DNA of 64,000 nucleotides. It comes from Paraoerskovia marina DSM 21750 (lineage in GTDB: Bacteria > Actinomycetota > Actinomycetes > Actinomycetales > Cellulomonadaceae). The DNA lies in the NCBI RefSeq assembly GCF_000701465.1, contig NZ_JNIY01000003.1, positions 806,001 through 870,000 on the forward strand, in the 5' to 3' direction. The translations under genes were made by a program, and so were the position numbers. The notes below the pieces were generated by a model. It did no database searches. It was not told the origin of the DNA and saw only the letters and a program-made list of their open reading frames with translations. Shown here piece after piece: positions 1-9,304 of this stretch. Each line of letters begins with the position of its first letter. The first letter of the stretch is position 1.

Positions 1-965
1 CCACCTACACCGCGGTCGGCGCGTTCACCGACGTCACGGACAAGGTCGACGCGTGGGGTGGTGACGACCTGATCCAGTCCTTCATCGACGTCGGCTCCGT
101 CGACGACAAGGTCTACACCGTCCCGTTCTACGCCGGGTCGCGGATCTTCTACTACAACACGGAGACGTTCGAGAAGGCCGGCGTGGAGCCGCCGACGTCG
201 CTCGACGACTTCACCGAGGTCGTCTCGACGCTCACCGAGGCGAACCCGGACGACGTCGAGGACTTCAAGGGCGCGTACATCGCCGGTGTCGACCAGCACA
301 CCCTCGAGGCATGGCTCTACACCCACGGCGGGCAGTACGCGGTCCAGGAGGGCGACCAGTGGGTCGGCAACCTCTCGAGCGCCGAGTCCATGGAGGCGAT
401 CGACCAGGTCGCCGAGCTCTACGAGGCCGGTGTGCTCGGTGCCGAGGACTCCGTCGACGCCGCCCAGGAGCCGTGGAACGACTTCAACGAGGGTCGTGTC
501 GCGATGTTCTCGGGCCTGACCTGGTCGTTCCCGAACATCGCCGAGGACCTGCGTGAGAACGACAAGGTCGGCGTCTTCGCCGTCCCGGGCCTCGAGGACG
601 GCTCGCTCGGCAAGACCTTCGCCGGCGGGTCGAACCTCGGAATCGCCGCCAAGAGCCAGAACAAGGACCTCGCCGCGAGCGTCATGGACCTGCTGTACTC
701 CGACGACTTCCAGATCATGATGGCCCAGAACGGCTGGGTCCCGGGCAACACGACGTTCGCCGACGCCCAGGGCACGGCCGACAACGCAGCCCTGCTGGCC
801 GAGGTCGCCGCCAACTCGCAGCTGACCCCGCCGGCCCAGTACTGGGCCCTGGTCGAGGGCGAGAACCTCGACAAGGACTTCTGGAAGGCAATCGCGCGGG
901 GCGACGACCCCGCTGAGGTCGTCGAGAGCACGGACGCCCGCATGGAAGAGCTGCTGAACAAGTAG
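1..965 (+). CDS. Sugar ABC transporter substrate-binding protein (5' truncated)
   Basis: The gene runs in from the left edge (in frame from base 3) and stops at 963-965, so the signal peptide and start lie outside. The visible 320 residues are those of a family 1 extracellular solute-binding protein: YTVPFYAGSRIFYYN near the start, then a lobe with GRVAMFSGLTW and the AGGSNLGIAAKS stretch typical of MalE/UgpB-like proteins. It would capture a sugar or oligosaccharide outside the membrane and pass it to the two permeases just downstream. The substrate cannot be read from sequence. No ATPase gene follows, so a shared MsiK-type ATPase is likely, as in many actinobacterial CUT1 systems (inference). 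Confidence 0.9.
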   Translation, partial: TYTAVGAFTDVTDKVDAWGGDDLIQSFIDVGSVDDKVYTVPFYAGSRIFYYNTETFEKAGVEPPTSLDDFTEVVSTLTEANPDDVEDFKGAYIAGVDQHTLEAWLYTHGGQYAVQEGDQWVGNLSSAESMEAIDQVAELYEAGVLGAEDSVDAAQEPWNDFNEGRVAMFSGLTWSFPNIAEDLRENDKVGVFAVPGLEDGSLGKTFAGGSNLGIAAKSQNKDLAASVMDLLYSDDFQIMMAQNGWVPGNTTFADAQGTADNAALLAEVAANSQLTPPAQYWALVEGENLDKDFWKAIARGDDPAEVVESTDARMEELLNK

Positions 966-1024
966 TCCCGCACCGGCAGGCGGGGGCGAGAGCCCCCGCC
1001 TGCCGCCTCGTACTGGAGGTACCC

Positions 1025-1987
1025 GTGGCAGCTCCCGTCACCGACCCCGCCACCGAGAAGCGGTCCGCCCCGCCCGAGCCCCGGCGGCAGCGGTCCACGT
1101 CACCGTTGCCGTACCTGCTCCTGCTCGGTGCAGCGGTCGCGGTCCTTCTCGCTCTCGGCTACCCGCTCGTCCGCCAGGTCGTCCTCGCGTTCCAGGACTA
1201 CGGGCTCGAGCAGCAGTTCGGCGCCCCGGCCGAGTTCATCGGCTTCGAGAACTTCGCGACCGTGCTCAGCGACCCCTACACGTGGGAGGTCTTCGCGCGG
1301 TCGATCGTGTTCTGCCTGGTCACGGCCGGCGTCACGATCGTCATCGGGGTGTTCTTCGCCGTCGTGATGATGAGGATGTCCACCTGGGCCAGGATCTTCA
1401 TCCAGACGATCCTGCTCCTGGTCTGGTCGATCCCCATCGTCTCGTCGCTGACCGTCTGGCAGCTGCTCTTCGACACCCGGTTCGGTGTCGTCAACTGGAC
1501 GCTCGAGCGCATCCTGCCGCCCTGGCCGGACGACTACAACTGGCTCGGTCAGGCGACCGGCATGCTCACGATCGCCTCGATCATCATCATCTGGATGTCG
1601 GTGCCCCTCGTCGCGTTCATGGCGTACTCCGGACTGAGCCAGGTCCCCGAGGAGGTGCAGGAGGCCGCCGAGCTCGACGGTGCGGGCATCTGGACCCGCT
1701 TCTTCCGGATCACCGTCCCGATGATCGCCCCGGTGCTGTTCCTCATCGGCCTGCTGCAGATCATCTGGGACCTGCGCGTGTTCACCCAGATCAAGATCCT
1801 GCAGGACGCCGGCGCACCGCTGGACGAGACGGACGTGCTCGGCACGTACATCTTCCGGCTCGGGATCGGGCAGGGCGAGTTCGGCATGGCGTCGGCGACC
1901 GCGATGATCGTGCTCGTGCTCACCGTGCTCGTGACCCTCCCGTACGTGCACCAGCTGTTCAAGAGCGACAAGGAGATGTCGGCATGA
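1025..1987 (+). CDS. Sugar ABC transporter permease, MalF/UgpA type
   Basis: A 320-residue inner-membrane permease with a GTG start preceded by TGGAGGT five bases upstream. About six hydrophobic helices follow a basic, proline-rich cytoplasmic N-terminus. The cytoplasmic EAA loop reads EVQEAAELDGAGIWTRFF, ending ITVP, which is the ATPase docking site of CUT1 importers. It should form a heterodimer with the next permease and receive substrate from the upstream binding protein. Its stop overlaps the next start (ATGA at 1984-1987), so the two are translationally coupled. Confidence 0.93.
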   Translation: MAAPVTDPATEKRSAPPEPRRQRSTSPLPYLLLLGAAVAVLLALGYPLVRQVVLAFQDYGLEQQFGAPAEFIGFENFATVLSDPYTWEVFARSIVFCLVTAGVTIVIGVFFAVVMMRMSTWARIFIQTILLLVWSIPIVSSLTVWQLLFDTRFGVVNWTLERILPPWPDDYNWLGQATGMLTIASIIIIWMSVPLVAFMAYSGLSQVPEEVQEAAELDGAGIWTRFFRITVPMIAPVLFLIGLLQIIWDLRVFTQIKILQDAGAPLDETDVLGTYIFRLGIGQGEFGMASATAMIVLVLTVLVTLPYVHQLFKSDKEMSA

Positions 1988-2898
1988 CCACGACGACGCA
2001 CGTGCCCGCCGGGAAGTCCGACACCGCGCAGGAGCACATCACCCCGGGGGCGCATCAACGACACCGGCGCCCGCGCGGCCGCCGCGCGCGCAACGCGGCC
2101 GACGTGTTCGCGGTCGTCGTCGGGCTCTTCTGGTTCTTCCCGATCTACTGGATGATCAGCTCGGCACTGCTGCCGAACTCGGAGTTCCGGTCCTCGACCC
2201 CGACCTTCGTCAACACGAGCCCGACGTTCGAGCACTTCACCGGGGTGCTGCAGGACGACCGGTTCTGGTCGGCGATGACGGTGTCGATGCAGGTCACGGT
2301 CATCGCCGTGATCGTGGCGGTGTCGTTGGCGTTCCTCTCCGCGGTGGCGATCTCGCGCTTCCGCTTCCGGGGGCGCAAGGCGATCATCGCCTGCATCCTG
2401 GTGATCCAGATGATCCCCGCCGAGGCCCTGTTCATCTCCCAGTACAAGATGCTCGACGGCTGGAACCTGCTCAACAGCGTCGTCGGACTCTCGATCCTCT
2501 ACATCGGGATCATCGTGCCGTTCAACATCTGGATCCTGAAGGGTTTCGTCGACGGCGTCCCCGAGGAGCTCGAGCAGGCGGCGATGATCGACGGCTGCAC
2601 CCGGTTCGCAGCCTTCTTCCGGATCACCCTGCCCCTGCTCGGTCCGGGTCTCGTGACGGGCGCGATCTTCGCCACCATCACGGCGTGGAACGAGTACACC
2701 CTGGCGCTCGTCGTCATGAGCGACGGCAACCAGACGCTCCCGCTGTGGCTGCAGTACTTCAGCGGCGCCAACCAGGCGACCAACTGGGGCGGGATCATGG
2801 CCGGCTCGCTGCTGATCGCGCTGCCGGTGATCATCCTGTTCATGACCGTGCAGACCAAGATGGCGGCGGGACTCACGAACGGGGCCGTGAAGGGATAG
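1984..2898 (+). CDS. Sugar ABC transporter permease, MalG/UgpE type
   Basis: A 304-residue permease starting at the ATG that overlaps the preceding stop; a longer in-frame extension runs through the upstream gene and is ignored. A charged cytoplasmic head of about 40 residues precedes six predicted helices. The EAA loop is ELEQAAMIDGCTRFAAFFRITLPLLGP. It pairs with the MalF-type permease to form the channel of a CUT1 importer. No ATPase or hydrolase gene follows; the next gene belongs to a different conserved block. Confidence 0.93.
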   Translation: MTTTTHVPAGKSDTAQEHITPGAHQRHRRPRGRRARNAADVFAVVVGLFWFFPIYWMISSALLPNSEFRSSTPTFVNTSPTFEHFTGVLQDDRFWSAMTVSMQVTVIAVIVAVSLAFLSAVAISRFRFRGRKAIIACILVIQMIPAEALFISQYKMLDGWNLLNSVVGLSILYIGIIVPFNIWILKGFVDGVPEELEQAAMIDGCTRFAAFFRITLPLLGPGLVTGAIFATITAWNEYTLALVVMSDGNQTLPLWLQYFSGANQATNWGGIMAGSLLIALPVIILFMTVQTKMAAGLTNGAVKG

Positions 2899-2949
2899 GT
2901 CTCGGCGCGCCGGTCGAGGTGCTGGTCTCCTGTCGGCGACGATGGGGGT

Positions 2950-4170
2950 GTGAGTCAGGCACGGAGCACAGGTAGAGCAGGAACACGCACCGTCAGCGGC
3001 GACGCGACGGCAGCGGGGAGTCCGACCGTCCGCTACGCGGTGTCCGGGGTCGTCGCGTCGCTCCAGGCGCTCGTCCTCTCCCTGACCGTCGTCGTCCTCC
3101 CCGCCGTCGTGGCCTACATGGCGGCGGGGGAGACCGCGGTCGGTTCGACCTCCACGGCGTTCACCGTGGGGGTCGCCGCATGGCTGCTGGGTCACGGGAT
3201 GCCGATCGGGACGGCCGGGGCGACGCTGACGCTGGTGCCGCTCGGCGTGACCGCGCTCGCCCTGTTCTGCTGCTATGTCTCGGCCCGTCGCTCCGCGCAC
3301 ACGAGCGTGACCGCCTGGGTGTTCGCGACGCTGACCTACACCGCCGGGACGTTCGCGATCGCCCTGCTGGCCCGGACCTCGGCCGGATGGGGGGTCTTCG
3401 TCGTCCTCGCGGGCGGGCTGCTGGTCGGCGGAGTCGGGGCGGGGCTCGGGATCCTGGCCCGTCCTGACGCCCCGGGGGTCCGCGGGCTCGTCCGCCCGTG
3501 GCTCGGACGCCTGCCGCGCGGTGTGCAGCACGGCCTGACCGGCGGCGTCGTCGCCACCGGGATGCTCCTCGGACTCTCGGGCATCCTCGTCGTCGGCTGG
3601 GCCGTCGCCGGGAGGGCGGACAGCTCGGACATCATCGCCGGTCTCGCACCCGGCACGGTCGGCGGCATCATCCTCGCGTTCTCCCAGCTCGCCGTCGTCC
3701 CGAACCTCGTCCTCTACGCCTCGGCCTGGCTCGCGGGTCCCGGGTTCTCGATCGGCTCGGCGACGTTCGCGCCCGGGTCGGAGCAGCTCGGCCCGTTGCC
3801 GGCCGTCCCGCTCCTCGGAGGGCTTCCCGGCTCGTTCGCCGCGTCGCCGGTGGCGGCGTGGGCCCCGCTCCTCGTGGTCGCGTGCGGCGTGCCGGCAGGC
3901 CTGGCCGTCTGGCGGCGTCTCTTCGACGGCATCGTCCCGTCGATCACCACGATGGTCGTCGCGGTGGCCTCGACGGCGGTCACCGGCGGGCTGATCGTCG
4001 GCGTGCTCGTCCTCCTCGCCTCCGGGGCCGTCGGCCCGGGGTCGATGGCGGAGGTCGGCGCCGACGGGCTGCTCGTCGCCGGCTTCGTCGCCGCCGAGAT
4101 CCTGATCGGGGCCGCGCTGACCGTCGCGGCCCGTGCCTGGTGGGAGCGCCGCACCGATATGGAATCCTGA
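2950..4170 (+). CDS. DUF6350 / PerM-like integral membrane protein
   Basis: A 406-residue, strongly hydrophobic protein with roughly ten membrane segments and a short basic N-terminus, starting at GTG. It fits the actinobacterial DUF6350 family, which includes M. tuberculosis PerM (Rv0955), a membrane protein tied to cell division and persistence. The placement immediately before purN and purH matches Rv0955-Rv0956-Rv0957, and this synteny is the main support. The C-terminus ends in a WWERR basic patch. Only 4 bp separate it from purN, so co-transcription is likely. No catalytic motif is visible. Confidence 0.78.
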   Translation: MSQARSTGRAGTRTVSGDATAAGSPTVRYAVSGVVASLQALVLSLTVVVLPAVVAYMAAGETAVGSTSTAFTVGVAAWLLGHGMPIGTAGATLTLVPLGVTALALFCCYVSARRSAHTSVTAWVFATLTYTAGTFAIALLARTSAGWGVFVVLAGGLLVGGVGAGLGILARPDAPGVRGLVRPWLGRLPRGVQHGLTGGVVATGMLLGLSGILVVGWAVAGRADSSDIIAGLAPGTVGGIILAFSQLAVVPNLVLYASAWLAGPGFSIGSATFAPGSEQLGPLPAVPLLGGLPGSFAASPVAAWAPLLVVACGVPAGLAVWRRLFDGIVPSITTMVVAVASTAVTGGLIVGVLVLLASGAVGPGSMAEVGADGLLVAGFVAAEILIGAALTVAARAWWERRTDMES

Positions 4171-4174
4171 CCCC

Positions 4175-4810
4175 GTGCACACTCCTTCAGGCCACACCGT
4201 CGACGCCGCAGCCACGACCCGACTCGTCGTCCTCGTCTCCGGGGGCGGCAGCAACCTCGCCGCACTGCTGGCACGGCACGACGACCCTGCCTACGGGGCG
4301 CGCGTCGTCGGCGTCGTCACCGACCGGCCGGACGCGGGCGCCCTCGACCTCGCGCAGGAGGCCGGGGTGCCGACCGCCGTCGTCGTCCCCGGCGACTTCG
4401 AGGACCGTCCTGCGTGGAACCGGGGCGTCGCCGAGGCGATCGCCGTGTTCAGCCCGGACCTCGTGGTGCTCGCCGGGTTCATGCGAATCCTCTCGCCCGT
4501 CGTCGTCGACAGGTTCTCGATCGTCAACACCCATCCCGCGCTGCTGCCGTCGTTCCCCGGGGCGCACGGGGTCCGCGACGCGCTCGCCTACGGCGTGAAG
4601 GTCACGGGGTGCACGGTCCACGTGGTCGACGCCGGCGTCGACACGGGGCCGATCCTCGCCCAGGCCGCCGTCCCGGTCCTCGACGACGACGACGAGTCCA
4701 CGCTGCACGAGCGGATCAAGGTGGCGGAGCGCTCCCTCCTCGTCGAGACCGTCGGCCGCGCGGCCCGTGAGGGGCTGGCGGTCGAGGACGGTCGCGCGCG
4801 GATCGGCTAG
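4175..4810 (+). CDS. purN: Phosphoribosylglycinamide formyltransferase
   Basis: A 211-residue enzyme that transfers formyl from 10-formyl-THF to GAR in the third step of purine synthesis. The GTG at 4175 is preferred because an upstream ATG at 4133 would overlap the previous gene by nearly 40 bp and add an atypical head. Family marks are the VLVSGGGSNL loop near the N-terminus, the FMRILSP segment, the catalytic NTHPALLPSFPG block (Asn and His) and VDAGVDTGPIL with the catalytic Asp. It lies between the PerM-like gene and the ZTP-controlled purH. Confidence 0.96.
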   Translation: MHTPSGHTVDAAATTRLVVLVSGGGSNLAALLARHDDPAYGARVVGVVTDRPDAGALDLAQEAGVPTAVVVPGDFEDRPAWNRGVAEAIAVFSPDLVVLAGFMRILSPVVVDRFSIVNTHPALLPSFPGAHGVRDALAYGVKVTGCTVHVVDAGVDTGPILAQAAVPVLDDDDESTLHERIKVAERSLLVETVGRAAREGLAVEDGRARIG

Positions 4811-4861
4811 TCCGGCCGCCGCCGGTCGCGTCGTCGTCCCACGCGCCGGGTAGACTGCTGC

Positions 4862-4945
4862 CGACCGCGACTGGCGAAGGTGGGATCGACCACCGGGGAG
4901 CGGTCGATCGACCTGCTGGTGCGTCGTCCGCCTGGGCGCCAAGGT
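4862..4945 (+). ncRNA. ZTP (pfl) riboswitch ahead of purH
   Basis: The 192-bp gap before purH carries the conserved elements of the ZTP/ZMP-sensing pfl RNA in order: GACTGGCG at 4869-4876, GGTGGGA, then CCACCGGGGAGC near 4890-4902, a variable linker, and the diagnostic CCGCCTGGGC at 4928-4937. ZTP signals a shortage of 10-formyl-THF because AICAR (ZMP), the purH substrate, accumulates. The RNA would therefore switch purH on when formyl-folate is limiting. A GTCGAC...GTCGAC hairpin near 4953-4970 lies between aptamer and RBS and may be part of the expression platform. A near-identical core precedes glyA. Confidence 0.9.
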
Positions 4946-5002
4946 CCGACATGTCGACGTGACCGTCGACAGACCCGACCGCGACCCAGAGGAGCCCCTC
5001 CC

Positions 5003-6637
5003 ATGTCCGCCACGCCCAGCCTCCCGACCGAGCAGATCGCCGACGACGCCCGGCGTCCGGTCCGGCGCGCACTGCTCTCCGTCTACGACAAGACCGGGCT
5101 GCCCGAGCTCGCCGCCGCCCTGCACGCCGCGGGCGTCGAGCTGGTCTCGACCGGGTCGACCGCCGGCCGTATCGCCGACGCCGGCGTCCCCGTCACCCGG
5201 GTCGAGGACCTCACGGGATTCCCCGAGTGCCTGGAGGGTCGCGTCAAGACCCTGCACCCGCGTGTGCACGCAGGGATCCTCGCGGACTCGCGCAAGCCCG
5301 ACCACCTCGCCCAGCTCGCCGAGCTCGACATCGAGCCCTTCGACCTCGTCGTCGTGAACCTGTACCCGTTCACCGCGACGGTCGCCAGCGGCGCCGGCCC
5401 GGACGAGTGCGTCGAGCAGATCGACATCGGGGGCCCTTCGATGGTGCGTGCCGCCGCCAAGAACCACCCGAGCGTCGCGATCGTCGTGGACCCGGCCCGG
5501 TACGACGACGTCGCCCGTGCCGCCACGGCCGGGGGCTTCACCTACGCCGAGCGCAAGGCGCTCGCGGCCCAGGCCTTCGTCCACACGGCGGAGTACGACG
5601 TCGCGGTCGCGTCCTGGATGGGACGCGTCGTCGCACCCGAGGCCGCCACCGACGAGCCCGCGCCCGCCGCCGAGACTCCCGCGTGGCTCGGTGCCACCTG
5701 GGAGCGGGCCGACGTCCTGCGCTACGGGGAGAACCCCCACCAGCAGGCCGCGCTCTACCGCGCGACCGACGGCTCGACCGGGCTCGCGCAGGCCACCCAG
5801 CTGCACGGCAAGGCGATGAGCTACAACAACTACGTCGACGCCGACGCCGCATGGCGCGCCGCGTACGACCACGAGGGCCCGGCCGTCGCGATCATCAAGC
5901 ACGCGAACCCGTGCGGCATCGCGGTCGGCGCTGACGTCGCGCAGGCCCACGCTCGCGCGCACGCCTGCGACCCGGTCTCTGCGTTCGGCGGGGTCATCGC
6001 CGCGAACGACGTGGTGACCCGGGCCGCGGCGGAGCAGATCGCCGGGGTCTTCACCGAGGTCGTCGTCGCCCCCGGCTTCGAGCCCGAGGCGATCGAGATC
6101 CTCACGGCGAAGAAGAACATCCGCCTGCTCGTGGTGGAGGGCCGGCCCGACGCCGCCGTCGAGACGCGTCCGGTCAGCGGAGGCCTGCTGGTGCAGACCG
6201 TCGACCGCGTCGACGCCGCGGGGGACGACCCGCAGACGTGGACGCTCGCCGCCGGCCCGGCGGCCGACGCCGAGACGCTCGCCGACCTGCAGTTCGCCTG
6301 GCGCGCCGTGCGGGCCGCGAAGTCGAACGCGATCCTCCTCGCGGCCGACGGGGCATCGGTCGGTGTCGGGATGGGCCAGGTCAACCGGGTCGACTCCTGC
6401 CGACTTGCCGTGGAGCGCGCCAACGCCCTGGCCGACGGCGTCGAGCGTGCCCGGGGTGCGGTCGCGTCGTCGGACGCCTTCTTCCCGTTCGCCGACGGGC
6501 TCCAGGTGCTGCTCGACGCGGGCGTGAGGGCCGTCGTCCAGCCGGGAGGGTCCGTCCGTGACGCCGAGGTGGTCGAGGCCGCCGAGGCGGCGGGCGTCTC
6601 GCTCTACCTCACCGGGACGCGGCACTTCGCGCACTGA
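5003..6637 (+). CDS. purH: Bifunctional AICAR transformylase / IMP cyclohydrolase
   Basis: A 544-residue protein catalysing the last two steps of IMP synthesis: formylation of AICAR with 10-formyl-THF, then ring closure. The ATG at 5003 has AGAGGAG eight bases upstream; in-frame codons back to 4880 run through the riboswitch and are not coding. The N-terminal cyclohydrolase (about residues 15-200) shows [29 protein letters not shown] and NLYPF. The C-terminal transformylase shows RYGENPHQ, the KHANPCG block with its catalytic Lys-His, SAFGGVIA and SDAFFPF. It ends with [10 protein letters not shown], the usual family terminus. Confidence 0.98.
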   Translation: MSATPSLPTEQIADDARRPVRRALLSVYDKTGLPELAAALHAAGVELVSTGSTAGRIADAGVPVTRVEDLTGFPECLEGRVKTLHPRVHAGILADSRKPDHLAQLAELDIEPFDLVVVNLYPFTATVASGAGPDECVEQIDIGGPSMVRAAAKNHPSVAIVVDPARYDDVARAATAGGFTYAERKALAAQAFVHTAEYDVAVASWMGRVVAPEAATDEPAPAAETPAWLGATWERADVLRYGENPHQQAALYRATDGSTGLAQATQLHGKAMSYNNYVDADAAWRAAYDHEGPAVAIIKHANPCGIAVGADVAQAHARAHACDPVSAFGGVIAANDVVTRAAAEQIAGVFTEVVVAPGFEPEAIEILTAKKNIRLLVVEGRPDAAVETRPVSGGLLVQTVDRVDAAGDDPQTWTLAAGPAADAETLADLQFAWRAVRAAKSNAILLAADGASVGVGMGQVNRVDSCRLAVERANALADGVERARGAVASSDAFFPFADGLQVLLDAGVRAVVQPGGSVRDAEVVEAAEAAGVSLYLTGTRHFAH

Positions 6638-6653
6638 CGCGGGTCCACGACGC

Positions 6654-6696
6654 CACGGGACGGCGCACGGTCCACCGTGCCGTGCGCCGTCCCGTG
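6654..6696 (+). terminator. Hairpin terminator after purH
   Basis: A perfect 17-bp inverted repeat (6654-6670 with 6680-6696) with a 9-base loop, 16 bases after the purH stop. No U-tract follows, which is common for GC-rich actinobacterial terminators. It separates the purine operon from the ABC exporter operon. Confidence 0.72.
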
Positions 6697-6766
6697 TGCG
6701 GTGCGGCCGTCCTCGCTAGGGTGAGGCCGACCCGGCGGACGGCCCGTCGGGCGGACGGAGGACGAC

Positions 6767-7666
6767 GTGGCGGACGCACCGGTCATCGACATCCAGGGGC
6801 TGGTGAAGACCTTCGGGTCCTTCCGTGCGCTCGACGGGCTGGACCTGTGTCTCGAACCCGGTGAGGTGCGGGGCTTCCTCGGGCCGAACGGGGCCGGCAA
6901 GTCCACGACGATCCGGATCCTCCTCGGTCTCATGCGCGCGACCGGCGGGACGGCGAGGCTCTTCGGGCAGGACCCGTGGGCGGACGCCGTCGCGCTGCAC
7001 CGCCGGCTCGCCTACGTCCCCGGGGACGTCGTCGTGTGGCCGAGCCTGACCGGTGGGCAGTGCATCGACGTGCTCGGGGCGTCGGGTCCCGCGGTCGACA
7101 CAGCGCGACGCGACGAGCTGATCGAGCGGTTCGACCTCGACCCGACCAAGAAGTCGCGCGACTACTCCAAGGGCAACCGGCAGAAGGTCGCCCTCGTCGC
7201 GGCCTTCGCCGCCGAGGCCGACCTTCTCGTGCTCGACGAGCCCACCTCGGGCCTCGACCCCCTGATGGAGGAGGTCTTCCGCGAGTGCGTCGCCGAACGG
7301 GCCGCGCAGGGGACGAGCGTCCTGCTCTCCAGCCACATCCTCAGCGAGGTCGAGGCGCTGTGCTCGACCGTGTCGATCATCCGCAAGGGTGCGACCGTCC
7401 GCGCCGGCACCGTGACCGAGCTCAGGACCCTGGCCCGGACGACGGTCCACGCCGTCACCCGGTCCGCGGTCCCCGACCTCCCCGGCGCGGCCGACCGGCG
7501 CGGCGAGACGGTCGACGCCGGGCACGAGATCGAGTTCACGGTCGACCCCGCACACCTCGACGACGTGATGGCCCCGGTCGTCGCCGCAGGACTCGTCTCG
7601 CTGACCGTGCGGCCCCCGAGCCTCGACGAGCTGTTCCTCAGCGAGTACAGCGAGGCGGACGCGTGA
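6767..7666 (+). CDS. ABC-2 exporter ATP-binding protein
   Basis: A 299-residue DrrA-like ATPase. The GTG start has GGAGGAC just upstream. Walker A is GPNGAGKST (about residue 43), the Q-loop lies in the VPGDVVVWPSLTGGQ region, the signature is YSKGNRQKVAL, and Walker B is LLVLDEPTSGLDP followed by the SSHILSEVEAL switch. The signature is atypical (SKGNRQ rather than SGGQ), as in several exporters of this type. The last 80 residues form a C-terminal regulatory domain. It should power the permease encoded next, whose GTG overlaps this stop. Confidence 0.93.
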   Translation: MADAPVIDIQGLVKTFGSFRALDGLDLCLEPGEVRGFLGPNGAGKSTTIRILLGLMRATGGTARLFGQDPWADAVALHRRLAYVPGDVVVWPSLTGGQCIDVLGASGPAVDTARRDELIERFDLDPTKKSRDYSKGNRQKVALVAAFAAEADLLVLDEPTSGLDPLMEEVFRECVAERAAQGTSVLLSSHILSEVEALCSTVSIIRKGATVRAGTVTELRTLARTTVHAVTRSAVPDLPGAADRRGETVDAGHEIEFTVDPAHLDDVMAPVVAAGLVSLTVRPPSLDELFLSEYSEADA

Positions 7667-9243
7667 GCGGTCGGCGCGGCGGCCTGGGCACGGTCCTCGC
7701 CCTTCAGCTCCGGACGAGCTGGTTGCGGCTCGTCCTGTGGATCGTCGGGATCGTGGGCGTCTATGCCGCGACCCTCGGCGCGATCGACGGCCTCTACCCG
7801 ACGGCCGAGGCCCTCGAGACCTACGGTGCGACGCTCGACGGCGACCCGACGATCGCCGCGATCAACGGCATCCCCTACGGCGCCACGAACCTCGGGGGAG
7901 TCACCGCCAACGAGTTCGGCTTCATCGCGGCGATCGCCCTGCCGCTGATGGCACTGTCGCTCGTCGTGGGACAGACCCGCGCGCAGGAGGAGTCCGGACT
8001 GCTCGAGCTGTTGCGCTCGCGCGGGATCGGCGCGCGAGCACCGTGGGTCGCCGCGTTCCTCGTCGCGACGGCGGCGTTCGTCGTCGTAGGGCTCGGGATC
8101 GTCGCGACGGCGCTCGCGGGTGGCGTCGACGCCGGGGCCGTCGGTCTGTACGCCCTGTCCCTGACCGCTCTCGGCATGGTCTTCGCGGCCCTCGCGACCT
8201 TCGTCGGACAGTTCGTCCGGCGCGGTGCGCGCGTCACGTCGGTGGGCGTGGCGTTCCTCGGGATCGCCTTCGTCGCCCGCGGCGTCGGCAACGTCGACGA
8301 GAACGCCTGGAAGTGGCTCTCGCCGCTCGCGTGGCAGCAGGAGACCCGCCCCTTCGACACCGACCCGCGCTGGTGGCCGCTGCTGCTGGCGCTCGGGGTC
8401 GCCGCGGCGCTCGCGACGGCCGGCCTCGTCCTGGTCGGCAACCGCGACCTCGGCGCCGCGTTCTTCGGTGGGCGCCCTGGCCCGGCCCGCGCGTCCCGCT
8501 GGGGGCGCTCGTCCCTCGGGCTGGCGGTCCGCGCGCACCTGCCCGCTGCGGTCGCGTGGGCGGTCGGGGCCTTCGGGGTCGGCGCGGTCTTCGGGACCTT
8601 CGGCGACGACGTCACGGAGATGGTCGCGGCGAACCCGGAGCTCGGCGCGTTCCTGGGCGAGGGCGAGGCCGCGGACCAGTACTCGACGATGCTCCTGCTG
8701 CTCGTCGCGCTGATGTCGTTGGGACTCGCCGGGCAGGGCGTCGGGCAGATCCGGGCCGAGGAGACGACCGGACGGATCGAACCCGTCCTCGCCCGGTCCG
8801 TGTCACGGGTCGGCTGGTTGGCGACCCGCGGCGCGGTCGTCGCCGCCGGAGCCGCGGCGACGATGCTCGCCGGCGGGGTCGGAGTCTCGCTGACGGGGAC
8901 GGTCGACGGCGGTGCGACGGCGGGCGACCTGCTCGCCGCGGCCGGGGCCTACGTCCCGGCCGTGCTCGTGCTCGTGGGCCTCGGGGTGTGCGTCGTCGGG
9001 GTGGCGCCGCGCCTGACCTGGTTCGTCTGGCTCGGGCTCGCCTACGTCGTGGTCGTCGATCTGCTCGGTGACACGCTCGACCTGCCCGACTGGGCGCGCG
9101 CACTGTCCCCGGTCCACGCCGTCGGACGCGTCCCGAGCGACCCGGTGTCGGGGTGGGCCGAGACCTGGCTCGCCGCGATCGCCGTCGTGCTCTTCGTGGC
9201 GGGCCTTGTCGGCTTCCGTCGACGGGACGTCCCGCGGACGTAG
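7663..9243 (+). CDS. ABC-2 exporter permease (polyketide/drug export type)
   Basis: A 526-residue membrane protein starting at the GTG that overlaps the ATPase stop; the long in-frame extension upstream is an alternative reading of the ATPase gene. It contains two similar halves of about six helices each, and each half has a QTRAQEESGLLELLRSRGIG-like element (GQIRAEETTGRIEPVLARSVSR in the second). This fused double-permease form is typical of actinobacterial exporters annotated for polyketide or multidrug efflux (TnrB-like). The substrate is not predictable. No regulator is adjacent; the next gene is convergent. Confidence 0.9.
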   Translation: MSGRRGGLGTVLALQLRTSWLRLVLWIVGIVGVYAATLGAIDGLYPTAEALETYGATLDGDPTIAAINGIPYGATNLGGVTANEFGFIAAIALPLMALSLVVGQTRAQEESGLLELLRSRGIGARAPWVAAFLVATAAFVVVGLGIVATALAGGVDAGAVGLYALSLTALGMVFAALATFVGQFVRRGARVTSVGVAFLGIAFVARGVGNVDENAWKWLSPLAWQQETRPFDTDPRWWPLLLALGVAAALATAGLVLVGNRDLGAAFFGGRPGPARASRWGRSSLGLAVRAHLPAAVAWAVGAFGVGAVFGTFGDDVTEMVAANPELGAFLGEGEAADQYSTMLLLLVALMSLGLAGQGVGQIRAEETTGRIEPVLARSVSRVGWLATRGAVVAAGAAATMLAGGVGVSLTGTVDGGATAGDLLAAAGAYVPAVLVLVGLGVCVVGVAPRLTWFVWLGLAYVVVVDLLGDTLDLPDWARALSPVHAVGRVPSDPVSGWAETWLAAIAVVLFVAGLVGFRRRDVPRT

Positions 9244-9304
9244 CACCACGACGCCGATTCTGACCTCCTGGCGGCGTACGGCGCGGGGATGCGGGCGCGC
9301 AGCG

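Noticed and set aside
4880..5002. An N-terminal extension of purH starting at ATG 4880.
   Set aside because: It runs through the ZTP aptamer, lacks homology to PurH, and the ATG at 5003 has a good RBS and begins the usual N-terminus.
1549..6634. Long minus-strand open frames of 901 and 815 codons opposite the permease, perM, purN and purH genes.
   Set aside because: Composition is typical of antisense frames in high-GC DNA (Arg/Asp/Gly runs), with no motifs, and they oppose clearly real genes and a riboswitch.
6767..9243. The ABC-2 exporter pair considered as a self-resistance module of an antibiotic cluster.
   Set aside because: No biosynthetic genes flank it; purH and a flavoprotein gene are the neighbours.
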